Below, piece by piece: positions 1 to 8,565 of a stretch of 64,000 bases of DNA (the stretch's first letter is position 1; each line of letters begins with the position of its first letter). The translations under genes and the position numbers were made by a program. The notes beneath the pieces were generated by a model. That model ran no database searches and had not been told where the DNA came from. It worked only from the letters and a program-made list of their open reading frames with translations. This DNA comes from Alphaproteobacteria bacterium (lineage in GTDB: Bacteria > Pseudomonadota > Alphaproteobacteria > Rhodobacterales > Rhodobacteraceae). Location of the stretch: positions 1-64,000 of the forward strand of contig JAUIBL010000002.1 of assembly GCA_030428355.1 (NCBI GenBank), in the 5' to 3' direction.

Positions 1-73
1 TCTCTCGAAACATCCGAACACCGCGTTCGCGAAGCTCGGCTGGATAGGCGGGGGTGAATCTCTGCTTTGTCAT
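1..73 (-). CDS. IS3-family transposase OrfA, N-terminal fragment (continues beyond window)
   Basis: ATG at 73 on the minus strand, open to the window edge; N-terminus MTKQRFTPAYPAELRERGVRMFR. Absent from the ORF track because it runs off the end. Confidence 0.75.
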   Translation of the reverse strand, partial: MTKQRFTPAYPAELRERGVRMFRE

Positions 74-123
74 AGGGCTCATCCTTTGAGTATTTTACTC
101 TCCGGTAAACCCGGGGCGGTTCA
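1..123 (-). mobile_element. Left end of an IS3-family insertion sequence, truncated by the window edge
   Basis: Minus-strand translation from 73 reads MTKQRFTPAYPAELRERGVRMFR, typical of IS3-family OrfA N-termini. The terminal sequence TGAACCGCCCCGGGTTTACCGGAGAGT (complement of about 97-123) resembles an IS3-type terminal inverted repeat. Confidence 0.8.
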
Positions 124-611
124 GTATCCCCCGTTGGGGTCAGTTCGACGAGCGTACCGTTGACCATCACGGCGATGATGTCGTTGTAGCCCCCATTGAC
201 ATATTCAAGGTATTCTTCCGACGAAAAGACGAACTGCATCGTCAGGAAGTCATTGTCCGGGATGAACACGGCTTCGAAGACAACGGCGTCGAATGTCTGA
301 ACACCCGATGTCGCTGTCAGGTCCGCATCACCCGCGCCATTATGGATGGTCGTCGTTCCAGCTTGCGTGTTGGTATCGGTCGTCCCGGTCGAATTGGTGA
401 AATCCGCCACGTTGCCGGTCGAGAAGATGACACCGCTGTCGCTGGGCACAACGCTCGGCGATGTCGTCAACCCGTTGCTGTAGATCCCGGTCTGACCGGC
501 CGAACCGCTTAGTGTCGATGAAACAACAGTAATGCCCGGTCCGAAGATCGTCTCGGCGACCAGAGACGCATCCGTTGTCTGCGCAATGGAAAGCTCGGTT
601 GCGATGGCCAT
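124..611 (-). pseudogene. Choice-of-anchor-L-like protein, N-terminal part, interrupted by the IS element
   Basis: Minus-strand translation from 611: MAIATELSIAQTTDASLVAETIFGPGITVVSSTLSGSAGQTGIYSNG...GVIFSTGNV...VFEAVFIPDNDFLTMQFVFSSEEYLEYVNGGYNDIIAVMVNG, characteristic of choice-of-anchor-L domains. Homology stops at the IS end near 123. Confidence 0.75.
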
Positions 612-666
612 GAGGGTTCTATTTCCAGCGCCGAGGGTGTTCAGCGGTTGCGGGTTATGACGGACC

Positions 667-694
667 ACCCGTCAGCTTGCCGATACTGACGGGT
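667..694. promoter_or_regulatory. Perfect 9-bp inverted repeat ACCCGTCAG-N10-CTGACGGGT upstream of the anchor-L gene
   Basis: Read directly: arms 667-675 and 686-694, 56 bp upstream of the start codon at 611. Confidence 0.5.
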
Positions 695-864
695 TAAGAG
701 CCAGGTGAGGTGTTCGGACAAAGGACGGGGCAGCGTGTTCCTGTTCGTGCAAAGATCTGCACACACTGAAACGGCCAGATCGCGCCGCGCTTTAGGCCAG
801 TGCAAGAGTCCTCAGACAGTTTGTTGTCCGAGGCTCACAAATCGACATGCCGGTCAGAAGGCTG

Positions 865-1896
865 TCAGACCGACTCGGGCAGATAGATCTGTGGCTCGAA
901 CACCGTCGTGCGGTGCCGCACGGTGCCATCGCCAAGCGCTGCGTCGGTCATTGTCTCCACCAAGGCCGCGCACAAAGCCTGCAGCGGTGTCGCGATCACC
1001 ATGGTCACATAGCGATCCGCCAGTGCCGCACGGCTGTCTTCCGTCAATTCATTGACGATCAAGGCCACTTTGCCCGGTGGACGCGCCTCGCGCAGCGCCG
1101 CGATCGCGCCTTCCATGCCGCCACCGGCCACGTAGATCCCGGCAAGGTCGCCGTGGCGCTGCAACAGATCGAGCGTCGCCTCATAGGTGACCTGCCGGGT
1201 CTCCAGGTTGACGCTCGTATCGGTCACGCTGATCTGAGGTCCATGCTCGCGCAGCGCCGTGCGAAAACCGGTCTCGCGCAGCCCCTGACCGTGCCACCGG
1301 GCACCCCCCACCATCACCGCAACGCGGCAGGGACGCTGCAACTGCGTGGCCATCATCCACCCGGCCAGCCGTCCGACCTTTATGTTGTCGAGCCCGAAAT
1401 AGCCTGCACCTGCGCGGCCCGCAAAATCATTGAGCAGAGAAAAGACCGGGACACCCTGACCGGCAAGCTCGTCCACCAGTCGGGTCATCATCGGATGGTT
1501 GATGGCCGTCGCCGCGACAGCCTTGCCCGTGGCCGCTGCGGACCGGATGACTGTGGCGAAATCGTCTGGCGCTTGCGACGACGAGAACTCTATGTGCGGC
1601 GTGATGGCTGCCCTGGTCTGGGCATCACAGGCGCGCCTGATTTCGATGTCGAACTGCTGGTAGAACGCTTGTGACGGTTTGTGGAGCACAAAGCCAAGCG
1701 CCAGTTTGGGCTTGCCCGTCACCTCATGTTCCCAAGCGTGATCGGGCAGGGGATACCCAAGATGCCGCGCCGCCTCCAGAACACGTGCGATGCTGCGTTG
1801 CGAGACATTGGCGCGCCTGTTCACCACGCGATCCACGGTAGCCACGCCAACACCAGCGGCCAAGGCCAGATCCTGAAGTGTCGGGCGTTGTGCCAT
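865..1896 (-). CDS. LacI-type transcriptional regulator
   Basis: N-terminal HTH MAQRPTLQDLALAAGVGVATVDRVVNRRANVSQRSIARVLEAA; sugar-binding-type C-terminal domain. Confidence 0.9.
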   Translation of the reverse strand: MAQRPTLQDLALAAGVGVATVDRVVNRRANVSQRSIARVLEAARHLGYPLPDHAWEHEVTGKPKLALGFVLHKPSQAFYQQFDIEIRRACDAQTRAAITPHIEFSSSQAPDDFATVIRSAAATGKAVAATAINHPMMTRLVDELAGQGVPVFSLLNDFAGRAGAGYFGLDNIKVGRLAGWMMATQLQRPCRVAVMVGGARWHGQGLRETGFRTALREHGPQISVTDTSVNLETRQVTYEATLDLLQRHGDLAGIYVAGGGMEGAIAALREARPPGKVALIVNELTEDSRAALADRYVTMVIATPLQALCAALVETMTDAALGDGTVRHRTTVFEPQIYLPESV

Positions 1897-1911
1897 GATG
1901 TGAATCCATCA
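1896..1911. promoter_or_regulatory. Operator-like inverted repeat TGATG-N6-CATCA
   Basis: TGATGTGAATCCATCA overlaps the start of the 865-1896 regulator, in the divergent region with mocD. Same architecture as 12829-12844. Confidence 0.45.
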
Positions 1912-2025
1912 GTTCTGTGCTCGGACTTGATGTAAACTGATGGCTTTTTCTTTGCAAAACCTTTGCTGTGTCGCGGTCGCCCGATAGCCTCGGCGCAGAG
2001 CCACCCGAAATCGGATCAGAGGATC

Positions 2026-3105
2026 ATGGCAAAACGCGATTATTCCCTGCTGGGGCCAAACTCCCGTCAAGCCGTCGAAACCGGCCTTGCGGCGGCCGAA
2101 TGGTATCACACGGACATCCCGCGCAAGCAGATGAAAGAGCTGATGCAGCGCTCGGATCAACCGGCGATCCGCGACACGGTCATCCTCTTCGCCTGCATGG
2201 TGCTGTTCGCCGCCATCGGCATCGCCATCTGGCCGTCATGGTGGAGCACGCCGTTCTGGCTGGCCTACGGCGTGCTCTACGGATCCGCGATGGACTCGCG
2301 CTGGCACGAATGTTCGCACGGCACGGCGTTCAAGACGCGCCGTTACAACGACTGGCTCTACCAGATCGCCAGCTTCTGCATGGTGCGCAATCCGGTCTCA
2401 TGGCGTTGGAGCCATGCGCGCCACCACACCGACACAATCATCGTCGGGCGGGATCCCGAGATCGTCGCCATGCGCCCGCCTGCGCTCTTCCGCATCGTCA
2501 TGAATTTCTTTGGGATTTTCGACGCCTATGACGGCTGGAAGCGCATGCTCCTGAACGCGTCCGGTCGCATTCACCCGGAAGAGGCCAGCTACATCCCCGA
2601 ACAGGAACAGCCCAAAGTGATCCGCGCCGCCCGCATCTGGGTGGCAATCTATGGCGCGACCATCGTGCTGGCGCTGGCAATGGGGTCGATCCTGCCGCTC
2701 ATGGTGATCGGGCTGCCCCGGCTGTACGGCGCTTGGCACCACGTCCTGACCGGTGTGATGCAGCACGCAGGTCTGGCTGACAATGTCACCGACCATCGGC
2801 TGAATTCGCGCACCGTCTATATCAACCCGGTCTCGCGCTTCATCTACTGGAACATGAACTACCACGTCGAACACCACATGTTCCCGATGGTGCCCTATCA
2901 CCGGCTCCCCGACCTGCACGCGGCGATCATACACGATCTGCCAGCCGCCAACACCTCCATGTGGCAGGCCTACGGGGAAATCCTGCCCATACTGCGCCGC
3001 CAATTGGCCTATGAGGACGTTTTTCTAAAACGCGATCTGCCCCCCACCGCGAAACCCTATCGCGAGGACTTCCACGCAGCCGCCCTTGGCACTGCCGCCG
3101 AATGA
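2026..3105 (+). CDS. mocD: Fatty-acid desaturase/hydrocarbon oxygenase family protein, MocD-like
   Basis: Histidine motifs HECSH, HARHH and HVEHH with TM segments; followed directly by a MocE-like Rieske protein. ATG at 2026. Confidence 0.8.
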   Translation: MAKRDYSLLGPNSRQAVETGLAAAEWYHTDIPRKQMKELMQRSDQPAIRDTVILFACMVLFAAIGIAIWPSWWSTPFWLAYGVLYGSAMDSRWHECSHGTAFKTRRYNDWLYQIASFCMVRNPVSWRWSHARHHTDTIIVGRDPEIVAMRPPALFRIVMNFFGIFDAYDGWKRMLLNASGRIHPEEASYIPEQEQPKVIRAARIWVAIYGATIVLALAMGSILPLMVIGLPRLYGAWHHVLTGVMQHAGLADNVTDHRLNSRTVYINPVSRFIYWNMNYHVEHHMFPMVPYHRLPDLHAAIIHDLPAANTSMWQAYGEILPILRRQLAYEDVFLKRDLPPTAKPYREDFHAAALGTAAE

Positions 3106-3130
3106 TTTGAGAAACAAGCGAGGACACGAT

Positions 3131-3439
3131 ATGCCCTGGATCGACGCCTGTGCGACCGATGACATCGACGAAGAAGACCTGATCCGCTTCGATCACGAAG
3201 ACCGCACCTATGCCATCTACCACAGCCCCGACGGTGACTACTTCTGCACCGACGGCCTCTGCACGCACGAGCAGGTGCATCTCGAAGACGGGCTGGTGAT
3301 GGAATATGAGATCGAGTGCCCAAAGCACAACGCCACCTTCGATTACCGCACCGGAGAGGCCAAACGCGCCCCCGCTTGCGTGAACCTCAAGACCTACAAA
3401 ACCAAGGTCGAAGGCGGCCGTGTCTTGATCGAGGTGTGA
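3131..3439 (+). CDS. mocE: Rieske 2Fe-2S ferredoxin, MocE-like
   Basis: CTHEQVHLEDGLVMEYEIECPKHNATFDYRTGEAKRAPA contains the Rieske CxH...CxxH motif; small stand-alone ferredoxin after mocD. Confidence 0.85.
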   Translation: MPWIDACATDDIDEEDLIRFDHEDRTYAIYHSPDGDYFCTDGLCTHEQVHLEDGLVMEYEIECPKHNATFDYRTGEAKRAPACVNLKTYKTKVEGGRVLIEV

Positions 3440-3441
3440 CC

Positions 3442-4245
3442 GTGGGTCTTTATCACAACCGCCCCACGGTCGCTGACCTGCGTGCGCGCAAGGCGCGGGG
3501 CGAAAAGCTGACGATGCTCTTTGTCGAAACGCCGGATGCAGCCCGCGCTGCGGCCGCTGCCGGGATCGATATGCTGTCGATCATCGCGCCACTCTGGACG
3601 CCCGACATGCGCGCGGCGGCGGGGGACTGTTTTGTGCAGGTCGGCTTGCTCTACGGTGCGCTTTGCACTGGCGAAGACTACCTGCGCGCTGCCCACGCCG
3701 CGATGCAGACCGGAGGCGATTGCGTCTATTGCTCGGCCTCTCTTGATATCCAGAAACTGCTTTGTGACAACGGCATTCCCGTCGTTGCGCATGTTGGGCT
3801 GATCCCGTCGCAATGCACGTGGACGGGTGGGTTCAAGGCGGTGGGCAAGACGGCTGACAGCGCCAAGGCGGTTTGGGATCATGTCAAACGGCTGGAAGAG
3901 ATCGGCTGTTTCGGCGCCGAGCTTGAAGTGGTGCCGGATCGCGTGGCCGAAATGATCGCACGCAATTCGCCGCTTTTGATGCTGGGCATGGGCGCCGGCG
4001 CACATGCCGATGCGCAATACCTTTTTGCCGAGGATGTGCTGGGCCATGGGGCCAACAAACAGCCCCGCCATGCCAAACGCTACCGTGATTTCGCGGCAGA
4101 ATTCGCACGTCTGCAAGAAGAACGCATCGCGGCCTTCGGAGAGTTTGTCGAAGATGTAAAAACCGGCGCATATCCCGCGCCCGAGCATTGCGTACCGATC
4201 TCCGACAGCGAATTCGATGCCTTCTGTGCAGCGGTAAAGGGCTGA
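3442..4245 (+). CDS. Divergent 3-methyl-2-oxobutanoate hydroxymethyltransferase (PanB)-superfamily TIM-barrel protein
   Basis: GTG start 2 nt after the mocE stop. VVAHVGLIPSQCTWTGGFKAVGKT, ELEVVP, LMLGMGAGAHADAQYLFAEDVLG and FVEDVKTGAYPAPEH match the PanB layout. N-terminal metal-ligand motifs differ. Confidence 0.7.
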   Translation: MGLYHNRPTVADLRARKARGEKLTMLFVETPDAARAAAAAGIDMLSIIAPLWTPDMRAAAGDCFVQVGLLYGALCTGEDYLRAAHAAMQTGGDCVYCSASLDIQKLLCDNGIPVVAHVGLIPSQCTWTGGFKAVGKTADSAKAVWDHVKRLEEIGCFGAELEVVPDRVAEMIARNSPLLMLGMGAGAHADAQYLFAEDVLGHGANKQPRHAKRYRDFAAEFARLQEERIAAFGEFVEDVKTGAYPAPEHCVPISDSEFDAFCAAVKG

Positions 4246-4263
4246 CGCCGGTGTTGACCGGCC

Positions 4264-4680
4264 TCAGTCGTCCCGGCTGGGATCGTTCGGATTGCTTGAA
4301 AACAGCGCGATCTTGTTGCCCTGCGGGTCGCGCAGGTAGCTCACGTAAAAGCGCGGACCGTAAGAGGCGCGAAACCCCGGTTGGCCTTCATCCGACCCAC
4401 CTGCCGCCAGAGCGGCGGCGTGCAGATGGCGGACCTGCGCCTGATCGGCGGCCTCGAACGCCACCATCGTCCCGTTCCCGGCCGAGGCGGGCTGCCCGTT
4501 GAACGTCGGTTTGACGTAGAAATCCGGGTAAACGGGCGATTGGCCCGGCGGCACCGGTAGAGCAAAGCTCAGCCCCTCGGAGCCTTGAGTCATGCTATAG
4601 CCAAGGGCAGGCAGGAACGCCGAATAGAACCGCTTGGCCTGTTCGATGTCATCTGCGCCAACGGTGACATAGGCGATCAT
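4264..4680 (-). CDS. VOC (glyoxalase/bleomycin resistance) family protein
   Basis: MIAYVTVGADDIEQAKRFYSAFLPALGYSM...FYVSYLRDPQGNKIALF. Confidence 0.85.
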   Translation of the reverse strand: MIAYVTVGADDIEQAKRFYSAFLPALGYSMTQGSEGLSFALPVPPGQSPVYPDFYVKPTFNGQPASAGNGTMVAFEAADQAQVRHLHAAALAAGGSDEGQPGFRASYGPRFYVSYLRDPQGNKIALFSSNPNDPSRDD

Positions 4681-4714
4681 GAGGGCGGTCCTTCATGGCA
4701 GGGTTTGCGTAGGC

Positions 4715-5539
4715 TTACCGCAATCCCCGGATCACCTCACGCGCTTTCGCTGTCAACGGTTCCTCCACCGCTGACAAGATTGCGATCCGATCAAACACAT
4801 CCGGCCGTGCCGCCAAAGTTCCGCGCAAAGCTCCGCCGAAATTCATCCGCAACTCCGTCCCGATGTTGAACTTGCAGATCGCACTGCTCCGGGCGAGGTC
4901 TTGGCGGAGGTCATGCGGCAAGCCGGAGCCGCCATGGATCACCAAGGGAACATCGGTAATAGCCTCGATCCGGGCCAGCCTGTCGCGGTCGATCTGCGCC
5001 ACCTGATCCGTTTGCAGATGCACATTCCCGATAGACACCGCCATCGCATCGACGCCAGTCTCCGTCGCAAAGCGGGCTGCGTCTTCGGGATCGGTGCCTT
5101 CGGACGCAACCCCGTCCGCGTAGCCCACAAACCCGATCTCGCCTTCGCAGGACACACCCGCCGCATGCGCCATCTCCGCGATGGCCCGCGTCTGCGCGAT
5201 GTTTTCCTCCAACGGCAAACGCGAGCCGTCGAACATCACCGACGTAAACCCCAGCGCAATCGCCTCTGCGCATTCTGCAACGCTTGTTCCGTGGTCCAGA
5301 TGGGACACCACCGGCACCGAGGCGCCATCCGCCAAGGCGTGAAACATCGAAGCCCAGACGGGCAGGGGCATGTGCGCCCGCGCGCCCGGTCCGGCCTGAA
5401 GGATTACCGGCGCGCCTTCGGCTTCCGCGGCGGCGACATAGGCGCGGGCATCTTCCCAGCCAAGGCAGACCAGCCCCGCCACCGCGTATTCGTCCCGCAG
5501 GGCGGGCTGCAACACCTCGGCCAACGTCGCTCGGGTCAT
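4715..5539 (-). CDS. iolJ: Class II fructose-bisphosphate aldolase family, 5-dehydro-2-deoxyphosphogluconate aldolase-like
   Basis: VSHLDHGTSVAECAEAIALGFTSVMFDGSRLPLEENI...CEGEIGFVG...HGGSGLP...KFNIGTELR; followed by iolB and iolC on the same strand. Confidence 0.8.
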   Translation of the reverse strand: MTRATLAEVLQPALRDEYAVAGLVCLGWEDARAYVAAAEAEGAPVILQAGPGARAHMPLPVWASMFHALADGASVPVVSHLDHGTSVAECAEAIALGFTSVMFDGSRLPLEENIAQTRAIAEMAHAAGVSCEGEIGFVGYADGVASEGTDPEDAARFATETGVDAMAVSIGNVHLQTDQVAQIDRDRLARIEAITDVPLVIHGGSGLPHDLRQDLARSSAICKFNIGTELRMNFGGALRGTLAARPDVFDRIAILSAVEEPLTAKAREVIRGLR

Positions 5540-6375
5540 TTGAACTTGGCCACCATGTCCATGATGCCGGGGATCGTGTGCAGTTGCTCGGCATGGGTCG
5601 GCTGGAAATACTGCTTGAGCGACCGCTGCGACAGCCCGCCAAGGATGGTGAAGTAATACATCTCGTATCCCGGCAGCGCGCAGCAGGGGTGATAGCCCTT
5701 GTCGATCAGCACGGTGGACCCATCCATAATGTGATACGCATCCCCCGGCTCATTATCGACGCGCTGAAGCATCTGAAGGCCCGAGCCGTAGTTGGGCTTG
5801 AAGCGGAAATTGTATGTCTCGTCATGCCGGGTCTCGTCCGGAAGGCGATCCGTGTCATGCTTGTGCGACGGGAAGCCAGACCAGCCGCCCGCGCCGACGG
5901 TGAACAACTCAGACACCAACAACCGCCCGACACGATCATGGTGGTTCGCGCCAAGGATGTGCTTGATCTTGCGATGGGTCTTGGTGTCGTCGCTGCCGTA
6001 TTGCACGAGGTCCAAATCGTTCTTGCGGACTGCAAAGGGTTGCAAGGTCGTTGCAAATTTTGCACCGGCGATGAACACCTCTGTCTCTGTCCGTGCGGTA
6101 ATCCGGGCACCTGATCCGGTCGGCACATAAACGCCTTCGGGATCACCATCCCACACGTCCGCGCCGCGATGACCAATATCGGCAAAGGTCTCACCCGCCG
6201 TTTCCACGGTTACGGTCCCGGTCGCGGGCACGATGCAGGTTTCGTACGCTTCAAGCCGATATTCGTACGTTTCGCCCGGCTTCAGCTTCACGATGTTGAA
6301 ATAGTTGAGCGGCACCAGCGGGTGATCGACATCGACAATCGGTTTGTTGCCGTTGTCATGGGGGGGGATGTGCAT
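5536..6375 (-). CDS. iolB: 5-deoxy-glucuronate isomerase (copy 1)
   Basis: IolB layout with FPSHKHDTDRLPDETRHDETYNFRFKP and DKGYHPCCALPGYEMYYFTILGG; adjacent iolC and iolJ. Confidence 0.88.
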   Translation of the reverse strand: MHIPPHDNGNKPIVDVDHPLVPLNYFNIVKLKPGETYEYRLEAYETCIVPATGTVTVETAGETFADIGHRGADVWDGDPEGVYVPTGSGARITARTETEVFIAGAKFATTLQPFAVRKNDLDLVQYGSDDTKTHRKIKHILGANHHDRVGRLLVSELFTVGAGGWSGFPSHKHDTDRLPDETRHDETYNFRFKPNYGSGLQMLQRVDNEPGDAYHIMDGSTVLIDKGYHPCCALPGYEMYYFTILGGLSQRSLKQYFQPTHAEQLHTIPGIMDMVAKFK

Positions 6376-6386
6376 AGAGCCTCCTC

Positions 6387-7364
6387 TCAGGCAGGGCGCA
6401 GGGTCGCCCGCGCCATGAAGTCGGTGAGTTCGTCCGGGGTCGGCATGGCAGGCGCGCAGCCCACCCGTGATACCACGATGGCGGCGGCGGCCGAGCCTTG
6501 GCGGACCGCGTCCGCGACGCTCCGGCCGTCGGCCAGAGCGGCGAGGAACCCGGCAAGAAAACTGTCGCCCGCGCCCGTGGGTTTCAGGGCCTCGGTTTCG
6601 AAAATCCAGGTCCGGGTCTCGCCCTCGGGTGTGATGGTGATCGCGCCCAATTCGCCCATCTTGTAGACGACGATCTGCGCGCCGTCGCCGATCAAAGACC
6701 GCGCCTTTTCAAGCCCTTGGCCTCTGCCTCCGGCCATGAAGTCGAATTCCACATCATTGCCGATGACGATATCGCAGAGTGCCGCCGCGCGGGAATAAAC
6801 GTCCGATGCCTCCTGCGCCGAAGCCCAGGAATAGGGCCGGTAATCCACGTCGAAAATCACCGGCACCCCGGCGGCATTGGCGCGCTCGAACGCGTGGAAC
6901 GTGGCGCTGCGCGACGGCTCTGCCGCCAGCACCGTGCCTGTGGTGATGAGCGCCGAGAACCCGGCATAGGGCAGGGCCTCGACATCCTGCATCGTCATCG
7001 CGAAATCGGCGGCGTTGTTGCGGTAGATGACTGATTGCGTGTTCTCAATCCGTGTTTCCACCACCGCCAGCGAATTGCGCGCCTCGCCTCCGACCGACCG
7101 GACATAGCGGCGGTCGATCCCGTAATTGTCCAGTTGTTTCAGACAGTAACGCCCAATGGCATCGTCCGACACGCATGTCACCAAAGCCGAATCGCATCCC
7201 AAACGGCACAGACCGGCGGCGATATTGGCGGAGGATCCCCCCAATGCTGCGGTGAACTGCACCGCGTCCTCAAGTCGGGTTCCGGGCGGGTCGGCGTAGA
7301 AGTCCATCCCCGCGCGTCCGATGACGAGGAAGCCTTTGCCGTTCAGTCGGGCCAGATCTTTCAT
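6387..7364 (-). CDS. iolC: PfkB-family 5-dehydro-2-deoxygluconokinase, stand-alone (copy 1)
   Basis: GGSSANIAAGLCRLGCDSALVTCVSDDAIGRY...KPTGAGDSFLAGFLAAL; ATG at 7364 preferred over the upstream ORF start. Confidence 0.85.
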   Translation of the reverse strand: MKDLARLNGKGFLVIGRAGMDFYADPPGTRLEDAVQFTAALGGSSANIAAGLCRLGCDSALVTCVSDDAIGRYCLKQLDNYGIDRRYVRSVGGEARNSLAVVETRIENTQSVIYRNNAADFAMTMQDVEALPYAGFSALITTGTVLAAEPSRSATFHAFERANAAGVPVIFDVDYRPYSWASAQEASDVYSRAAALCDIVIGNDVEFDFMAGGRGQGLEKARSLIGDGAQIVVYKMGELGAITITPEGETRTWIFETEALKPTGAGDSFLAGFLAALADGRSVADAVRQGSAAAAIVVSRVGCAPAMPTPDELTDFMARATLRPA

Positions 7365-7413
7365 GGTCTCACGCAATTTGAGTTGCACCGGTTTCGCGCT
7401 GACGATACAGATT

Positions 7414-7429
7414 TTGCAACCGGTTGCAA
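7414..7429. promoter_or_regulatory. Perfect 16-bp palindrome TTGCAACCGGTTGCAA (LacI-type operator candidate)
   Basis: Read directly, in the divergent iolC / Gfo-Idh-MocA intergenic region. A similar site lies at 11699-11718. Confidence 0.7.
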
Positions 7430-7446
7430 GGCGCAGGGAGGAAGCC

Positions 7447-8565
7447 ATGTCCGAGATCGGAATCGGCATCATCGGCGGGGGCTATATGGGCAAGGCGCAT
7501 GCCGTGGCCATGGCGTCTGTTGGCGCGGTTTTCGACACGCCTTTGCGCCCCCGGCTGGAGATGGTCGCGGCCTCGACACCCGAAAGTGCCGAACGCTACC
7601 GCGCCGCCTTTGGCTTCAATCGCGCGGCCCCGGATTGGCAGGCGCTGGTCTCTGATCCCAAGGTGGACGCCGTGGTGATCGCCTCCCCGCAGGACACGCA
7701 CCGCGCCATCGCCGAAGCGGCTATCGCGCTGGGCAAACCGGTACTCTGCGAAAAGCCCTTGGCCGACACGCTTGAGGACTCCGGCGCGATGGTCCGCGCG
7801 GCCGAGGCGGCAGGCGTGCCGAACATGATCGGCTTCAACTACATCCGCACGCCCGCCAGCCAGTTCGTGCGCCAGCTTCTGGCCGAAGGCACAATCGGCG
7901 ATGTCACATGGTTCCGCTGCGAACATACCGAGGATTTTCTGTCCGACCCGACAACCCCGTTCAACTGGCGCTGCACCGGCCTTGCCAATGGCAATATGGG
8001 CGACCTTGCCCCGCATCCGATCAACGCCGCGCTGGCGCTGATGGGGCCGGTGGCCAAGGTCTGCGCCGATCTTGAAACCGTGCACGGCACCCGCCCCGGT
8101 GGCACCGTCGACAATGACGATCACGCTCAGATCATGGTGCGGTTTGCGTCGGGTGTGATGGGCCACATCTATTCCAGCCGCATCGCGACGGGCCGAAAGA
8201 TGGGCTATGCCTATGAAATCACGGGCACAAAGGGCGCGATCCGCTTTGATCAGGAAGACCAGAACGCGGTTTGGCTCTATCTGGCCGAAGGGCCGGAGGC
8301 GACGCGCGGGTTCCGCAAGATCCTGACCGGACCTGCCCATCCCGACTATCTGCCGTTCTGCCTCGGGCCGGGGCATGGCACCGGCTATCAGGACCAGATC
8401 ATCATTGAAGCCCGCGATTTCCTTTCCGCCATCCACACCGGAGACCCCGTCTGGCCCACTTTCCGCGATGGGCTTGCGGTCGCCGAGGTGATCGAAGCCA
8501 TTCACGCCTCGGCCGCATCAGGCGCATGGACCAATGTCAGCGACTTTCAGGAGACCCCAGAATGA
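7447..8565 (+). CDS. Gfo/Idh/MocA family oxidoreductase
   Basis: MSEIGIGIIGGGYMGKAHAVAM...CEKPLADTLEDSGAMVRAAE; NAD-binding GxGxxG and EKP motif. Confidence 0.88.
   Translation: MSEIGIGIIGGGYMGKAHAVAMASVGAVFDTPLRPRLEMVAASTPESAERYRAAFGFNRAAPDWQALVSDPKVDAVVIASPQDTHRAIAEAAIALGKPVLCEKPLADTLEDSGAMVRAAEAAGVPNMIGFNYIRTPASQFVRQLLAEGTIGDVTWFRCEHTEDFLSDPTTPFNWRCTGLANGNMGDLAPHPINAALALMGPVAKVCADLETVHGTRPGGTVDNDDHAQIMVRFASGVMGHIYSSRIATGRKMGYAYEITGTKGAIRFDQEDQNAVWLYLAEGPEATRGFRKILTGPAHPDYLPFCLGPGHGTGYQDQIIIEARDFLSAIHTGDPVWPTFRDGLAVAEVIEAIHASAASGAWTNVSDFQETPE

Noticed and set aside
847-1674. 275-aa plus-strand ORF
   Set aside because: Antisense to the clear LacI-type regulator at 865-1896.
1926-1943. TGATG-TAAAC-TGATG as another inverted operator
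   Set aside because: The two TGATG units are in direct orientation, so it is not a dyad like the 1896-1911 or 12829-12844 sites. Could be a half-site cluster but unsupported alone.
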